Below are positions 21,735 through 33,347 of a stretch of 64,000 bases of DNA, one piece after another (position 1 is the first letter of the stretch; each line of letters starts with the position of its first letter). The stretch lies in NCBI GenBank assembly GCA_946894095.1, contig OX335644.1, positions 17,899,595 to 17,963,594 of the forward strand, given 5' to 3'. Made by a program: the position numbers and the translations under genes. Source of the DNA: Incurvaria masculella. Lineage: Eukaryota > Arthropoda > Insecta > Lepidoptera > Incurvariidae. The notes below the pieces were generated by a model that saw only the letters and a program-made list of their open reading frames with translations, ran no database searches and was not told the DNA's origin.

Positions 21735-21965
21735 TTCTCCATAGTAGGTTAGCGCGCTGGCAGGCGCCTCGCGCGTGGCGCGTGTGCGCGGGTCTGCGTG
21801 GTGGGTGTGTGGCCCGCCGCCGCCGGGGCGGGCGGGCAGAGTGGCGGGGGACCGTCGCGTCGCCGCCTGCCATTGGCCGAGCCGCGGGCGCACGTGTTCA
21901 CGGACTCCTCGCCTGACGTCAAGCGTGCCCGCGTTATCTATCCCAGCCTGTCGCAGCCAGGGAGT
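21735..21965. promoter_or_regulatory. CpG-rich island, candidate promoter or enhancer
   Basis: A sharply GC-rich 230-bp block in AT-rich DNA with GGGGCGGGCGGG, CCATTGGC (inverted CCAAT), GCACGTGTTC (E box) and CTGACGTCAAGC (CRE-like). No start codon with a splice donor is convincing on either strand, so the gene it might serve is unknown. Confidence 0.4.
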
Positions 21966-21984
21966 AGGTCTGCTGGCACAGAGC

Positions 21985-22355
21985 ATTTTTTTTATGCATC
22001 ATGAAATGGATGGCTAATACCACACAGTTACCGTTATATCATTAACCCAAAACACTACTACTACTATATTTTTCTATTCGATTCTATTCTAAACACCACA
22101 TTCCCAAAGGAATTACGTGCCAAGCCAGGACCTCCTCTTTATGAGCACAGCTACATTGAACTGGATGGAAAACAAGGACAGTTTTTCATTACCGCATCTT
22201 TTCATTCAATGCGATGGTACCAAATCGGGCGGGCTTAAGCCCAACGGGAAGGGGACCTAAAGTTTTACATGGATTCTAAACCATGGATCAGCTCGCATTC
22301 GTGACGAAATGCACTTATTCAACTCGGAAAGAGAAAGAAAAAGGTGAATGAACGG
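21985..22355 (-). mobile_element. SINE, body with A-rich tail
   Basis: In reverse: poly-T, ATGGATGGCTAATACCACAC, CCTTTGGGAATGTG (minus), ACTGGATGGAAAACAAGGAC, CGCTCGCATTCGTGACGAAA-type core, TTCAACTCGGAAAGAGAAAG. The tRNA head is missing. Confidence 0.7.
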
Positions 22356-22974
22356 GCGAGTACTTTAAATAACTTCACGCTATAATAAAAAACTCATCAT
22401 TCTGAAATTGGTTAGCGGACTCTCCACGATGCACACGGCGAGTGGAGAAGACCTTGCTTTCAGACCCTTGCAGAGACTGGCGTAGCAGGCGAGACCCAGC
22501 CCGAACCTCATTTGCTGGAGAAGTTCCGAAAGTTGAACCTTCGCCAGCCAATACTAGCCCCCTAATAACCTTATAGGGTCGTGGATCACACACATGAAGA
22601 ACAAAACTCTGCAGAGGAAGGAATTTCAGTTACAGTCTGATCTGAGAATTTTCCTATTGTAAGGGCCTCGACAGGGATTAAAGCGAGCTCAACAAATAGA
22701 ATCGATGATTTGGCATCACCAAGTGTGTCTTCATAGAATCATGATCTATGGTAAGGCCATTTGGTACAAATAACTGATAAAAAATATGTGAGATGGATCT
22801 CCTTGATTCCATCACTATGGATGGAGATAGATCACCATTTCACTCACGATAATTCCAAACGTTACAACATGATCCGTGCTAAATGACTAGTTACCTGTGA
22901 AAATCGGTAATTATGTCATACCAGCTGAGGTGGGTAACATATTATTTGTGTTGCGAAGATAATTTGACGACAAT

Positions 22975-23118
22975 CTCCAGCGGGAGCACAAACGCAACGA
23001 TACGGCTGTATCGATCGATAACTGTGTTTCTGTTTCGCTTTTCGTGCGAGCGGAAACGAGAAAAAAAGACGTTTATCGGTCGCTATAGCTGTATCGTTCG
23101 TTTGTGCTCCCGCTGGAG
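22975..23118. mobile_element. Short MITE / hairpin (CTCCAGCGGGAGCACAAACG)
   Basis: CTCCAGCGGGAGCACAAACG and CGTTTGTGCTCCCGCTGGAG are perfect inverted ends. The pairing continues inward (ATACGGCTGTATCG with GCTATAGCTGTATCG). The element is about 144 bp and could fold as one hairpin. Confidence 0.75.
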
Positions 23119-23321
23119 TCGCTGTGTTTCCACAACCACACAAATTAACACAAAACTGCAAAAATAAACCGAACGATTCATGATTTTTAACATTTGTAAT
23201 AACATGCAGGCTGACGCGACGTGCGTCTGAGAAACTAATTTCGAAAGAGCAATATGAGTTATAATTGTTGGACGTACACACGATAAGCTATCTCTGCAGA
23301 ACTAATAATGCATGCGAAACG

Positions 23322-23693
23322 TTTTTTTTTTATGTGACTGGACATACCACACCTTCTGTCATGGTATTAGCACAACACACCACATGGGAACTAGGTGCCA
23401 TGCCAGGACCTTCCTTATATTGCACGGCTACATTGAACTGGATGGAAAACACGGACAATTTTCATTGCCGCTTCGACCATCGTTCATCCAATGCGACGGT
23501 ACCAACCCGGGCGGGATAAACCCTACCACCTAGTAAGTAAGGAAGGGGACCTACAGCTTAACGTGGAATCCGAACCACGGCCAGCCTCTCTCAACGGTCG
23601 TATGGTCGCCCATCCAAGACCAGACCGGACCCAGCGTTGCTTAACTTCGGAGAGCGATCGCCGAAATGTCGCGCCACTGGGCCATTGAGGCTG
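23322..23693 (-). mobile_element. SINE with chimeric tRNA A-box / 5S rRNA-derived head
   Basis: The body is the common SINE body (poly-T, GACATACCACACC, ACTGGATGGAAAACACGGAC, CCGCTTCGACCATCG, CCACCTAGTAAG). The head at about 23590-23693, read on the minus strand, starts AATGGCCCAGTGGCGCGAC, a perfect tRNA A-box pattern. It continues CTCTCCGAAGTTAAGCAACG, CTGGGTCCGGTCTGGTC and TTGGATGGGCGACCATACG. The last three match the box A, intermediate and box C region of 5S rRNA in order and spacing. A transcript would thus carry 5S-type internal promoter elements. Confidence 0.75.
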
Positions 23694-23937
23694 ACAATTT
23701 TTTGTATGAACTTTTCAATATTTCTTAAGATACTCGTAAAAAAAGGTCGAAGGGATGAAAAGATTATCGGAAATTCGTCCATATTTACATGTTATTATAT
23801 GTTTCGTTCTACGTAGTTCCGTCGGGAATGAGTTGTGATGGGCACCATCATTTTGACGTCAATAAGCGATAGGTCATTCCGAGTCCAGCCCATTCTGAGA
23901 ACCCTCCTCAACCATTCATCCGCAATCCTCAATCATT

Positions 23938-24278
23938 GTCAGCCTCGGTAGCCCAGGGGTGCGACGCCTCGCGATTTGATAAGCTGGGTAACCACCTCTG
24001 AGCGCAGTTGGGTTCTGGATGGGTGACCATTTTCAACCGCTGAGGCCTCCTTCCTTACTTACTAGGCGGTAGGGTTAAACCCGTCCGGGTTGGTACCAAT
24101 CTAATGAAATCAAAATCATTGAAAGAACGATGGTTGAAGCGGCAACGAAAATTGCCCGTGTTTGTAGCCGAGCAATATAAGGAAGGTCCTGGCATGGCAC
24201 CTAGTTCCCACGTGGTGTATTAGGCTAATATCTGACATTCAATTTGGTAGCCATCCGTGTCCAGTTACATAAAAAAAC
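23938..24278 (+). mobile_element. SINE, second copy with tRNA A-box / 5S-derived head
   Basis: The head reads TCAGCCTCGGTAGCCCAGGG (A box), then GATAAGCTGGGTAACCACC and GGGTTCTGGATGGGTGACCA (5S box C region). The normal body follows (CGATGGTTGAAGCGGCAACG, CCTGGCATGGCACCTAG, TTACATAAAAAAAC). The 5S part is more diverged than in the copy at 23322-23693. It stands head-to-head with that copy across 245 bp. Confidence 0.7.
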
Positions 24279-24279
24279 A

Positions 24280-26060
24280 ACATTTTATGCATATAAGTAT
24301 TAAGTAGTAATACATGATCTTTGTTAACCGATACTTGGTTGCTAGCTGAAACTAACATGTCAGATTTAATCGTACTAGACACAATGTGTATGTACACACA
24401 GAAAACCCGACACTATCGCAAGGAGCGTGGATTCCATGAGGGAGCACGGTGGTCTTTATTAGGTAGATTACACACACATGCCTGTGTTTGCTGAACAGTT
24501 TGCCTGGATTATGCAATTGCCTGGATTACCCTGCTCGTGTTTTATTCATTTATACTCAATTTATGTATGATCAGAAAAACCCGTGCCGAAAATCTCTAGT
24601 AGCTACCTAAGACAACTCATTGCTCTTTATAAAGGATATTTTATATGTGGACATTATTCGTGATGAGAAAATATTGACATTGGAGGGGTTCGAAAACCAT
24701 TTTCCAATAGTAATAGTAATAACGTGACTATTATTTTTTCCTAAATAATGCATCGTAAAATAATTAAAATATATTATTTATTTGGCACTCAGAAAAGTTT
24801 TGGTATGCTAGATGCGAAGATTCCGTAAATATAAATTTGTAAAATTAAATTGACTTTTCAGATAAAATATCAGATTGGTCTAGATTTTGTGGAAGATATG
24901 GCGAGGATTTAGAATCACTTTAAATGCCATCTTGTGCACGGTCTTGTGCACGGTACGATGCACGCAATGTGCGATGTTAGTCATACTTTTTTTGTAAGTA
25001 TACTTAATGTTTGATGAAAAATATGTATACTGAACTTTCTCTCTATGATGTGTTCTGAATTCTGATCTAGTATCGAACATCGTATCAAATCATCTCATCG
25101 TATTCCCAAAAATGTTTTTTTCTTTCAAGGACTTTCACTTTATTGCCAAGCTAACTATGGACACGACCCAGATTGACTCTGCTAGTTTGTAGTATAGTTT
25201 CGACCCCACAACCGTCGACATCAAAGAATTTGAGAAGAAGCGAAGAGAATAAACGCTGAATATTCATGAAAAATATGTGGAAAGATACTATTGTTGTCTT
25301 TTCTAGTTATTTATTTCTCGGATAGGATTCCCCGCGGTAATCAGGCACAGCCAGCCCTTCACCGAAACGCCTGATATGGCAGAAAAGTGAGATTAGGAGT
25401 CCAAAAGGGTAACTTCCTCACGACGTGTTGCTTTACCGTAAGCATATTTTCTTTAACATTAATTCACACTTTTAAAACTCAACAGAAAGACATTGGTTTG
25501 CACACACACTGCACGCACAATACCAGACCAATTATCTTGAAATTGTATTAAGAACAAGGCAAATAGCGATATCTCGTACCAGGAAACCATAAGTTTGCAC
25601 ATAAATATATCCTACTGCTCGTTTAACAGGTTGTTGAATTCGTATATTGTTATGTTTCGTAAACTGTTCCATCAAAAATATCAGTTTGGTCTTAAGCGTT
25701 TTATCATATTATATTAATTTAGAAATGTAGACGAAAAAAAACCTATTACCCAGTGAAGTTTCTTTCCGGTTTCTTTCGAATTAATCGAATCCGTGGATCC
25801 ATCAGTTTATGGCGTAGCTTAATGTAATTTAACTACCAGAAGTTTAAAACATTATAAATCAAATTAACTGGAATAGAAAATCCAAATCAAATAAATAATA
25901 TTTTTAAATTTAAAGGAAAAAATGGCTAATGATTCATGGTCACAGATCTAGGTAAACAGGCACTTAGGAAATCCCCGCTGTTGCAATTAAGAGGCGATTG
26001 GATTTGACTGAATTGTGTGTTCATAAGTTTAATATATGTTCCCAAGTTTATTGACTTTTT
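24280..26060. other. AT-rich intergenic stretch
   Basis: No exon or known repeat end recognised. A short direct duplication TCTTGTGCACGGTCTTGTGC occurs near 24935-24955. Confidence 0.4.
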
Positions 26061-26062
26061 GT

Positions 26063-26602
26063 TCACCCAATGACAAGAGCTAACATGTAATATATAAAAT
26101 TAATACTTTCAATATAAAACCATAGATATGTAAGTCTGATAAAAAATGAGACCAAAATTGTTTCATCCATAATGTACTTAAATTTATTATTAAACTCAAA
26201 AACATCACTAAATTTCCATATAGCTGTAACATAATATCTGAAAAACATAAGAATCCCTCTTTCGTCGTGGACTGCAGTAAGAGTAGACGTGTGTATTTGT
26301 TGTTTCACTATATTGAAAGCGTACTTATACGAGTAAAAATAGGAGCACAGAAGAAGACAGGAGGTTCCAACCAACACTGTGCGGTAAGACTGCACACAAT
26401 AAACACATTCACATCTGCCGTGTGAGTGCCGATACATTCGTACACGCCTACTCCAACAAGAGTACCGACCAAAAAGAAAAATAGCTGCACCCTGAAGCTG
26501 TTCTCCTGATAGTTGAGCTATAGACGACCGAGTTACGCTCACTACTTTTAACAACAAGGAACTATCCCACTGGCCCATTAGATGAAACTTACACTTGTAC
26601 AA
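26063..26602 (-). CDS. Unrecognised hydrophobic 179-codon open frame
   Basis: Contains hydrophobic stretches (TSCLLLCSYFYSYKYAF, FINYYMLALV-like end) and several Cys/Tyr. It may be a remnant of a membrane protein or a chance frame. A hairpin (TTAGATGAAACTTAC with ATAAGTTTCATCTAA, 26578-26649) overlaps its start. No splice sites or family match. Confidence 0.15.
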   Translation of the reverse strand: MYKCKFHLMGQWDSSLLLKVVSVTRSSIAQLSGEQLQGAAIFLFGRYSCWSRRVRMYRHSHGRCECVYCVQSYRTVLVGTSCLLLCSYFYSYKYAFNIVKQQIHTSTLTAVHDERGILMFFRYYVTAIWKFSDVFEFNNKFKYIMDETILVSFFIRLTYLWFYIESINFIYYMLALVIG

Positions 26603-27040
26603 TTATATTAAGTCTACTCTAAGAATATATGTATAAGTTTCATCTAATAAACAGTTTATTATTATTATTATCTTTCCATCACTTGAAACCCGCTTAAATA
26701 ACCTCTTCATAGCTTCTGCTTTCCTAGTACCAACCCGGTCCTTTTAGATAAAGTTAACGGACGTGCCACTGGACATTGATTTTCGACACCGCCCGCACTA
26801 AGAGAAATCTGACTCCTGCTACCCTTTGTTGGCCTGGTAGCTCAGCATAATGCAGCGCACACTGCCCTCCAACCTCTCTGCATCGGAAAACAATCTGTTG
26901 CGCTGCACTGCCGAGCATACGCCGATTAGAATTACAAAGCGATTGAAACGACCGAAACCAGATGATGACGTCACACTGGAACTAAAATCTTTTTAAAGCT
27001 CATTCTAGCTCATTCAAAGCTCATTATAGTAAAGCTCATT

Positions 27041-27534
27041 CAAAACCGTGCTATTGCGCTTCTGTTTCAAAGAGGCTGGCTCCGTGATGAGTAGGATGCA
27101 ACATGTCCACAAAGCAGACAATGCGCACAGTGTTTGATTTGGTAAGATTTACGAAAATTTTAATTACAAACTAATTATAGCTAAAACTGAACCACGACCG
27201 CTGTAGTAAAAAATCAAACAAAAACCAAATTGATTATAAATCTTCATGAAATTAGCTAGGTTTGATGACTAACTCTTTTAAGATGTTTTTGTTTGAGTTT
27301 AACCGTTAAGTAATCTACGTTCAAAGTTATTGTATAAAACGCGCGAAATATTTGATCTTTCGTACCTTGTAACTTTGAAACCAAACACTATCTTATAATT
27401 CTAATGGTCATCAGACATCTAGTTCGATCAAATACAGGTGTTTGGAGTATAATATTAAATTTCTGAAAAGAAATATGCGCATATAATCTTCTTTCCACTT
27501 TGTATGGGGAGTTGAGCGGGAAGGCCCACCTTAA
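27041..27534. mobile_element. MITE, TTAA-flanked GGTGGCCC family (left end lost)
   Basis: Shares most of its length with 35911-36460: TACGAAAATTTTAATTACAA, CCACGACCGCTGTAGTAAAA, GTTATTGTATAAAACGC, GGTCATCAGACATCTAGTTC, and the right end GGGAAGGCCCACCTTAA. The left terminus is replaced by four copies of AAAGCTCATT (26993-27041). Confidence 0.75.
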
Positions 27535-27539
27535 TGAGT

Positions 27540-27600
27540 ACCCCACCAGCCGATGAAGGCGCCGTCGACGAAGGAGACCCTGACCCACCTGTACCAGGTC
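27540..27600 (-). other. Possible small terminal exon, unidentified
   Basis: After an AG-ended CCTGGTACAG the minus frame reads WVRVSFVDGAFIGWWGTH and stops, directly beside the MITE end. Composition is unusually GC-rich for this region. No family recognised and no partner exon found. Confidence 0.2.
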
Positions 27601-27784
27601 GATTAGGGGATTCACACGCATCACGACGCTTGTTTGTGCTGGCCGGTTCTAGATGCTGGCGTTATCAGTGCGCCCGATAGCCGGCACTCTACGCGTAACA
27701 CACCACGTCTACATGGCCGGCACTACCGAGGTGTGAAGGTATACGCGTGGTACTGTATGCGTCGACAGTTCCCAAACTGCACTC

Positions 27785-30665
27785 ACTAAACACGACAACG
27801 CCTTGTCGAAAAAGCTTTACATAAATGACATCTAAGCCTTCTTTTTGCGTGAAGCAACTTGCACACAGAAGACACTCGATCTGTCATAGCACTGACAGGC
27901 TAATGAAAACTCTATGCTTTCGACCGAGTAGGTATTTCAAACATATACGAATGTGTAAATCGTGTCGCCACCATACGCCACCACCATAGAAAAAAAGGAC
28001 CCATAAACCCATGCAAAAATGGACAGCCGGATATACGGACGGTTGTATAAGTATGAGAGCTCATGGTAACTACAAGACCCTAAAATTTTGAAGAACATAT
28101 AAATTCAATCACTTTTACAAATATTTTGTATATACGTGTAACTTGAATATTTTACTATACATATAAATTCCTATATAATTTTAAAATAAATACACAACTA
28201 ACCATTCACATTAAAATTTTATTAAAATCATCGTGTGAAGATTTTTGTAAAGTGTTAATGATTCCGTATTACATATATCTATTTTATAAATTCACACGTC
28301 TTTGGTAAAGCTCATTCAATAAAATCTTAATTAAAACATTTAAAAGTAAATCAGTAACGCCAGTTTTCTATTTACTTAAATACTTTAACAACATATTTTA
28401 AGAATTCTCAAATTACAGTTCAGTTTACAATTTTCTAATAAACGTACTCCAAATGTCTTTTAATGTCAACTTATTTCGATTCGAGCATACAAAAGGCTTT
28501 ACTTGTAAATTATTATATTTTCCTAAAAACATATAAAAAATCACGTAAAAGTGAACAAATAAACTGTGTGTAACAAATTGTAGGTCATAAGTATTGTGTT
28601 AATAGTTTAACAAAACATTGATTCTGGTCGTTATTTTTAACATGGATTGATTTTCAATAATCTAACATAAACACACGTTAACCACTGACAACACACAAAC
28701 ATTACCTCCATCTACAAGAACATCATCTGCAAATCTTGTTAGTCCCACTCCATTGAATTGAACCATAATCACCTACAGAACAGAAAAGGAAGGAGGAGTG
28801 TCATGTGCTCGTCACTCGCGGCGGCGCGCCACCATATGGGCAAAATGTGCATATAATCTTACGTGAAGACGGCCGAGATCGGTAGGCACAAAGTCCAAAC
28901 ATTATCACAGTGCGCGAATTTGCTCCCAGGTGGCACATCTCCTTCCCTTTTATGATCTGAGTAATCAACAAAGACGAAAGCATATTTTTAATTTTTGTAT
29001 CATTTGTAAGCACGTTGGCTGCGACTATGTCTTATAAAATAGGTCCAAGGCTAGTTGGTAGATTACCTATGTTTGCACATTTAAATATACGGTAAATTAA
29101 TTTCACCACTTCATACAAAAGCACGCTATAGTAAAGTCTAATGACATCCATGAGGAAAAGTACAGACATGAAATATTGTATTCGGAAGTTATCCCAAATG
29201 ATGCATAATTTCTGTTCGTAGCAAACAAACACCGACCTAAGCTGTATAAAAATGACTAACAATTAATACCTATATGAGTGTGTATTTTTTTAAGATTTTA
29301 AATGGAACGGGATAAGTGATCCCGAGATTTATTTGCACCTGAAATAGCATTCAACATTGTTGTTTAACAAACCAAAGCGGATTTTAGCTGAAATAGGTAA
29401 GCCCAAACGACCGAAAAGAGCTAACCATGCAATGATTCTTCGTAATGGTAAGATTCGTAGCTCCCGTAATCGAAGAGTTGGTATGAACAGAATTTGAAAT
29501 TGGATAGAAAAATATGTCATTTTGTCATTAATTATTTTTCCATAAAATTACCTGCTTCACTTCCTTCAATTCTGCCCAACTGAATCTAATATGAAGGCTT
29601 TTTTATTTGGAATTTATTACTTATTTTTTCCACGCATGTACAACCAAGACGCTGTGGCTATTAATATCATAGAAATAGGCTGTGCGCGCATGCTAGGTCT
29701 ATGATTAATATATATTTTTTTACAAATTTACGTTTGAAATAAAAAAAATGTCCGACCTCTTGTGATAGATATTGCGTTGGGACTAAATAACTTACTGGTG
29801 GGGGTATATATATTTTGTTAAGATTAATTTTTTTGTCAGTTACAGTATAACCAATTGAAAATGAAAATATATTTTCCTAGCAATCTTTTTAACAGGTTCT
29901 ACATACTAACTCTTAGATAACCATGGATGAGAAATCACGTTCAATATTTATTTTTATCAATGTGTAGAAAAAAATAAAACAGGAAAAAAAATGATTTTCA
30001 AAAATTGTATGGACTTTGGCATTTTTTGATTGACATTGAAATATGCTACAAAAATATTGTATGTGCTTATTTCTGTGCAACATTAAAAAAAATTGTCGGA
30101 TAAAAATTTACAATCAATAATTAATTATGTATAATGGTTTAAATCAAATTTTATCATCACATTATCATATATTATGTCTTAGAGAGACAGAAAGATACGT
30201 ATGGTATGGTGCTCTATTATACTTATGCTTACTTCACTGGGCAAGTGGCTTGTTAGTATAAATGCATGTATATATACTAATAATAGGATTTGGGAAAGGT
30301 CTTTTAAAATGGTTAAAATAGTTTTTATTTAGGTGGGGTGGCTTACAATAAATATTATTACTTTGATAAAAATATGCACATGTCTCTATTTCAATTTTAA
30401 AATATTTCTTTGAAATTTATTGTCAATCCGCAATTAAAATAATGAAATGTGTTTCTGATATGATATTTTGTAGAAATATTATCTGTGTCTTTGTTGTGTA
30501 ATTGTTTAAAACCATTTATTCCGTCATGGTATTTTACATGTTATTAAAAATAGATAGATGGCATTCATTTAGAAGCAAGATTATATTTTAATATCTATTA
30601 ATTCTCATGTATATTAAATATTAAAAAATAAACATATTTTGTATTATTTTTACAGGTTTACACAT
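27785..30665. other. AT-rich intergenic stretch
   Basis: Very AT-rich. The only hint of coding is a plus-strand stretch at about 29365-29500 (LAEIGKPKRPKRANHAM) resembling an HMG-box linker. It is too short and too close to a stop to call. Confidence 0.4.
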
Positions 30666-30670
30666 TGTTA

Positions 30671-30846
30671 TTTTTTTTGTTTCACTACGGACATGGGTGG
30701 CTAATACCACACTTATGAACTTTCATGATATTAGACCAATTCACCACATCAAAGCTAGGTGCCATGCTAAAACCTTCCCTATATTGCACGGATAATTGAA
30801 CCGGTCGGAAAACACGGAAGAAAAATCATTGCCGCTTCGATCAATG
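30671..30846 (-). mobile_element. SINE, 3' half of body
   Basis: Poly-T, CATGGGTGGCTAATACCACAC, TAGGTGCCATGCTAAAACC and ATTGCCGCTTCGATCAATG match the SINE body. Head side absent. Confidence 0.6.
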
Positions 30847-30849
30847 TAA

Positions 30850-33300
30850 AATTGCTAACAAAAAAGTATATTTTATGCAAGTGTATTCTTTTAAATAAGT
30901 TGCGATTCAAGTGATCTCACCAAATAAGATATAAAAAAAAAAGTTAAATTAGGGCATTCTGGACACGACTAGAATTGATAGAGGGAGTTATATATAACGT
31001 TCAAATCAATTCAACGAAACATATAATTTTGAGTTTTAGCAGGACAATATCTTGACAACTTAAGAAGAATATTTCAGTGGTAGTCATTCTTATTTTGTTA
31101 TGAAATATAATTTTCAAATCAATAAAATTTTCGTTTTGTTTTATTTGTCTAAACAAATGTTAACACCTTTTCAATAATTTAATATTGGCTAATTACACTT
31201 ATATTTATACGAACTAGGCATATTTTTGATTGGAAGTCAAACATAACTAATTTTTAGTAGGCCGCATAACAATTTATTTTAGTAGCAAAATGGTGTGGAT
31301 TTAAATTAGCTCGTGAATCTTAGACAATTACGAAACAAAAATTTACAAAAAAGTGCATGACGAGTGTTGAATGAGTATAGTCTCTAAAAATTTGCAAAAT
31401 ATACAAATACTATACACCTACGAGAATTACCCTTCATTACGTGCTTATTAAACAATGAAGTGTTCTTCACATGCTTAACTTTATAAAGTCTTCTTGTAAT
31501 ATCCTCTCTTAAACTTTTTCTGCGACTATGAAATATATATTAATTTTGGCTGCCATATTTTTGTTTTCCCTCGTCGCGTGGAAGACATGCACGAATGCCA
31601 GAACGTGAGACCGGTCCGTTCATTTTGGTATGTTTTATATATTTTCAATACAATCGACCACTAAGACATCACAATTACACACCTAATGGGGAACAAACTT
31701 TGAGCTCATTGTAAATGGATGCGGTAAAAATAAATTTCTAACACTGAAAACATTCCTTTGATTATGTATTAAGTATTTTTAGAAAATTTTCATGATGCGA
31801 TGAAATAGAATTCTAACAATGAAAATATTTTTTTATCTCAAGAATTAACTACTAAGAAATATTTATTTGTGTTTTTTCTGCCTCTTCCTGAATACATTTT
31901 TTTATCGAAGGACTTGATGAGAGCTGATTGCGTTTAGTTTGATGAGATTATAAGTAAAACAAAATTTTATTATGTTTAAAAACAACTGCAACGAATTTCG
32001 AAAATCAAAAAAGGGAAATCTGTAAATTGATGGACCAACAAAAATTTTAAGATAAAACTGTAAGTCTTTGATAGTTTTCTTGCTCAAACCAGGCAAGTAT
32101 GCATTAAACGTTTGAAGAAACAATAATAGAGTTAAATATTCACCGTAAACCTATAAGGTTTCCATCACAGCTAGACCGTCCATGTATCATTTAAAAAATT
32201 ACATTGCTGAAATGGAGTGTTTTATTTTTTCCTTGTAAAATAAAATTTTGTGTTTTGATTTTTTCGTATCTGATAGCTTTGCGAGATTCTTTGGGCTTAG
32301 TCTCCCAAACGCCATCTGCAAATAATAACAATACAGTTTGCTCCCCATTGGAAATCTTGTTTACTATTTCTTATCCACAACCTTTAACAGTTAACTTTAG
32401 TAAGTTATTATAAGTTCAACATTCGTTGAAAAAAGCGACGAATTTCTTTAGTATGAAACAGTATACATATTTTAATTTAACAGGTTTTTCATGATACAAT
32501 GACAATATAATTACTGGGTGATTTAAAGTAACTACATCAAATTCGAGAGAGGTGACGCTATAGACACAATGCCACTATTTTATGTAATTTTGCTTGAGGT
32601 TTAACGAGAAAAGAATCCAACGTGCTTATTTAAGACTAAAGAATCACCCCATCATTGAAGATGATGAATTAATTAGTATACTATTTTGCATAAGAAAACG
32701 ACAAATATGCGATCTCTGGGTTTCAGAAACGCTACACTTTCACAGAGACTTTAGGCCGAGATAGCATCATTAACTCTGTCAAAATCGTGTGTAACAATAC
32801 TGAAACACAAATTTGAAATTTTATTTTATATAAATCAAATAGTAAAATATATCAAATGTGGACATATCATGTGGCACATAATCGTATAAATTTATAAATG
32901 TTTTTTAACTTTCTCTATTAAGATGTTAACAGTGGTTGGGGAAGGAACGTAAGAATCAGAATATTACGCTCCCCGTACAAACCTAATTTATTAATAATTA
33001 CTTACTATCAATAGTTAATCAACTGCACGTGTATGATATTTCGAAAAATGAATTCTAGGTGTATGACCTAGGATTCAGCAGCAAAGATAAGTAAATTGGG
33101 AAGGTGGTTTTCAAATTATTCTCATACTACGTGTGTATTGGGAGTATCGCTTACGGCCCCTTCTCAATGCTTCCAACACGTTCAATGTAATTGGGGGTAA
33201 ATATGTAACAGATTACAGACATCTATACGATTAATGCAATCTTTTCATTCATTGTCCTCGTGGCGCGTTATTCCTTGTGGCAACCTTCAGCATTGAATCT
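30850..33300. other. AT-rich stretch between SINE fragment and calmodulin-like gene
   Basis: Apart from the signal-peptide candidate at 31528, nothing coding is recognised. Part of an old MITE inner end is seen at about 32960-33160 (TATTACGCTCCCCGTACAAAC; CTACGTGTGTATTGGGAG). Confidence 0.4.
31490..31601 (+). CDS. Candidate first exon of a small secreted protein (signal peptide)
   Basis: ATG at 31528 begins MKYILILAAIFLFSLVAWKT and continues CTNAR, a textbook signal peptide with charged start, hydrophobic core and small residues before the likely cleavage site. A good donor (AAC/GTGAGA) ends the exon at 31601 in phase 2; without splicing a TGA follows. TTATAAAG lies at 31490-31497. No downstream exon was found, so the product is unknown. 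Small lepidopteran secreted peptides often have this exon layout. Confidence 0.35.
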
Positions 33301-33315
33301 TCTTTTTCAGAAGCA

Positions 33316-33347
33316 CTAATTCTTCGAAGTCAGGATAGTAACGAATT
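33316..33347 (-). CDS. Calmodulin-like gene, exon 6 (C-terminus and stop)
   Basis: Acceptor TTCTTCTATTTCAG with a good pyrimidine tract. Two bases complete Glu, then FVTILTSKN and TAG, matching the FVTMMTSK end of calmodulin. Confidence 0.9.

Noticed and set aside
23590..23693. 5S rRNA gene
   Set aside because: Only the internal promoter region resembles 5S; the 5' third is replaced by a tRNA-like A box and a SINE body follows.
32732..32775. ELMMLSRP-like terminal exon for the calmodulin-like gene
   Set aside because: It has an acceptor and a stop in phase, but the exon at 33316-33347 gives [10 protein letters not shown], a far better calmodulin C-terminus with a better pyrimidine tract.
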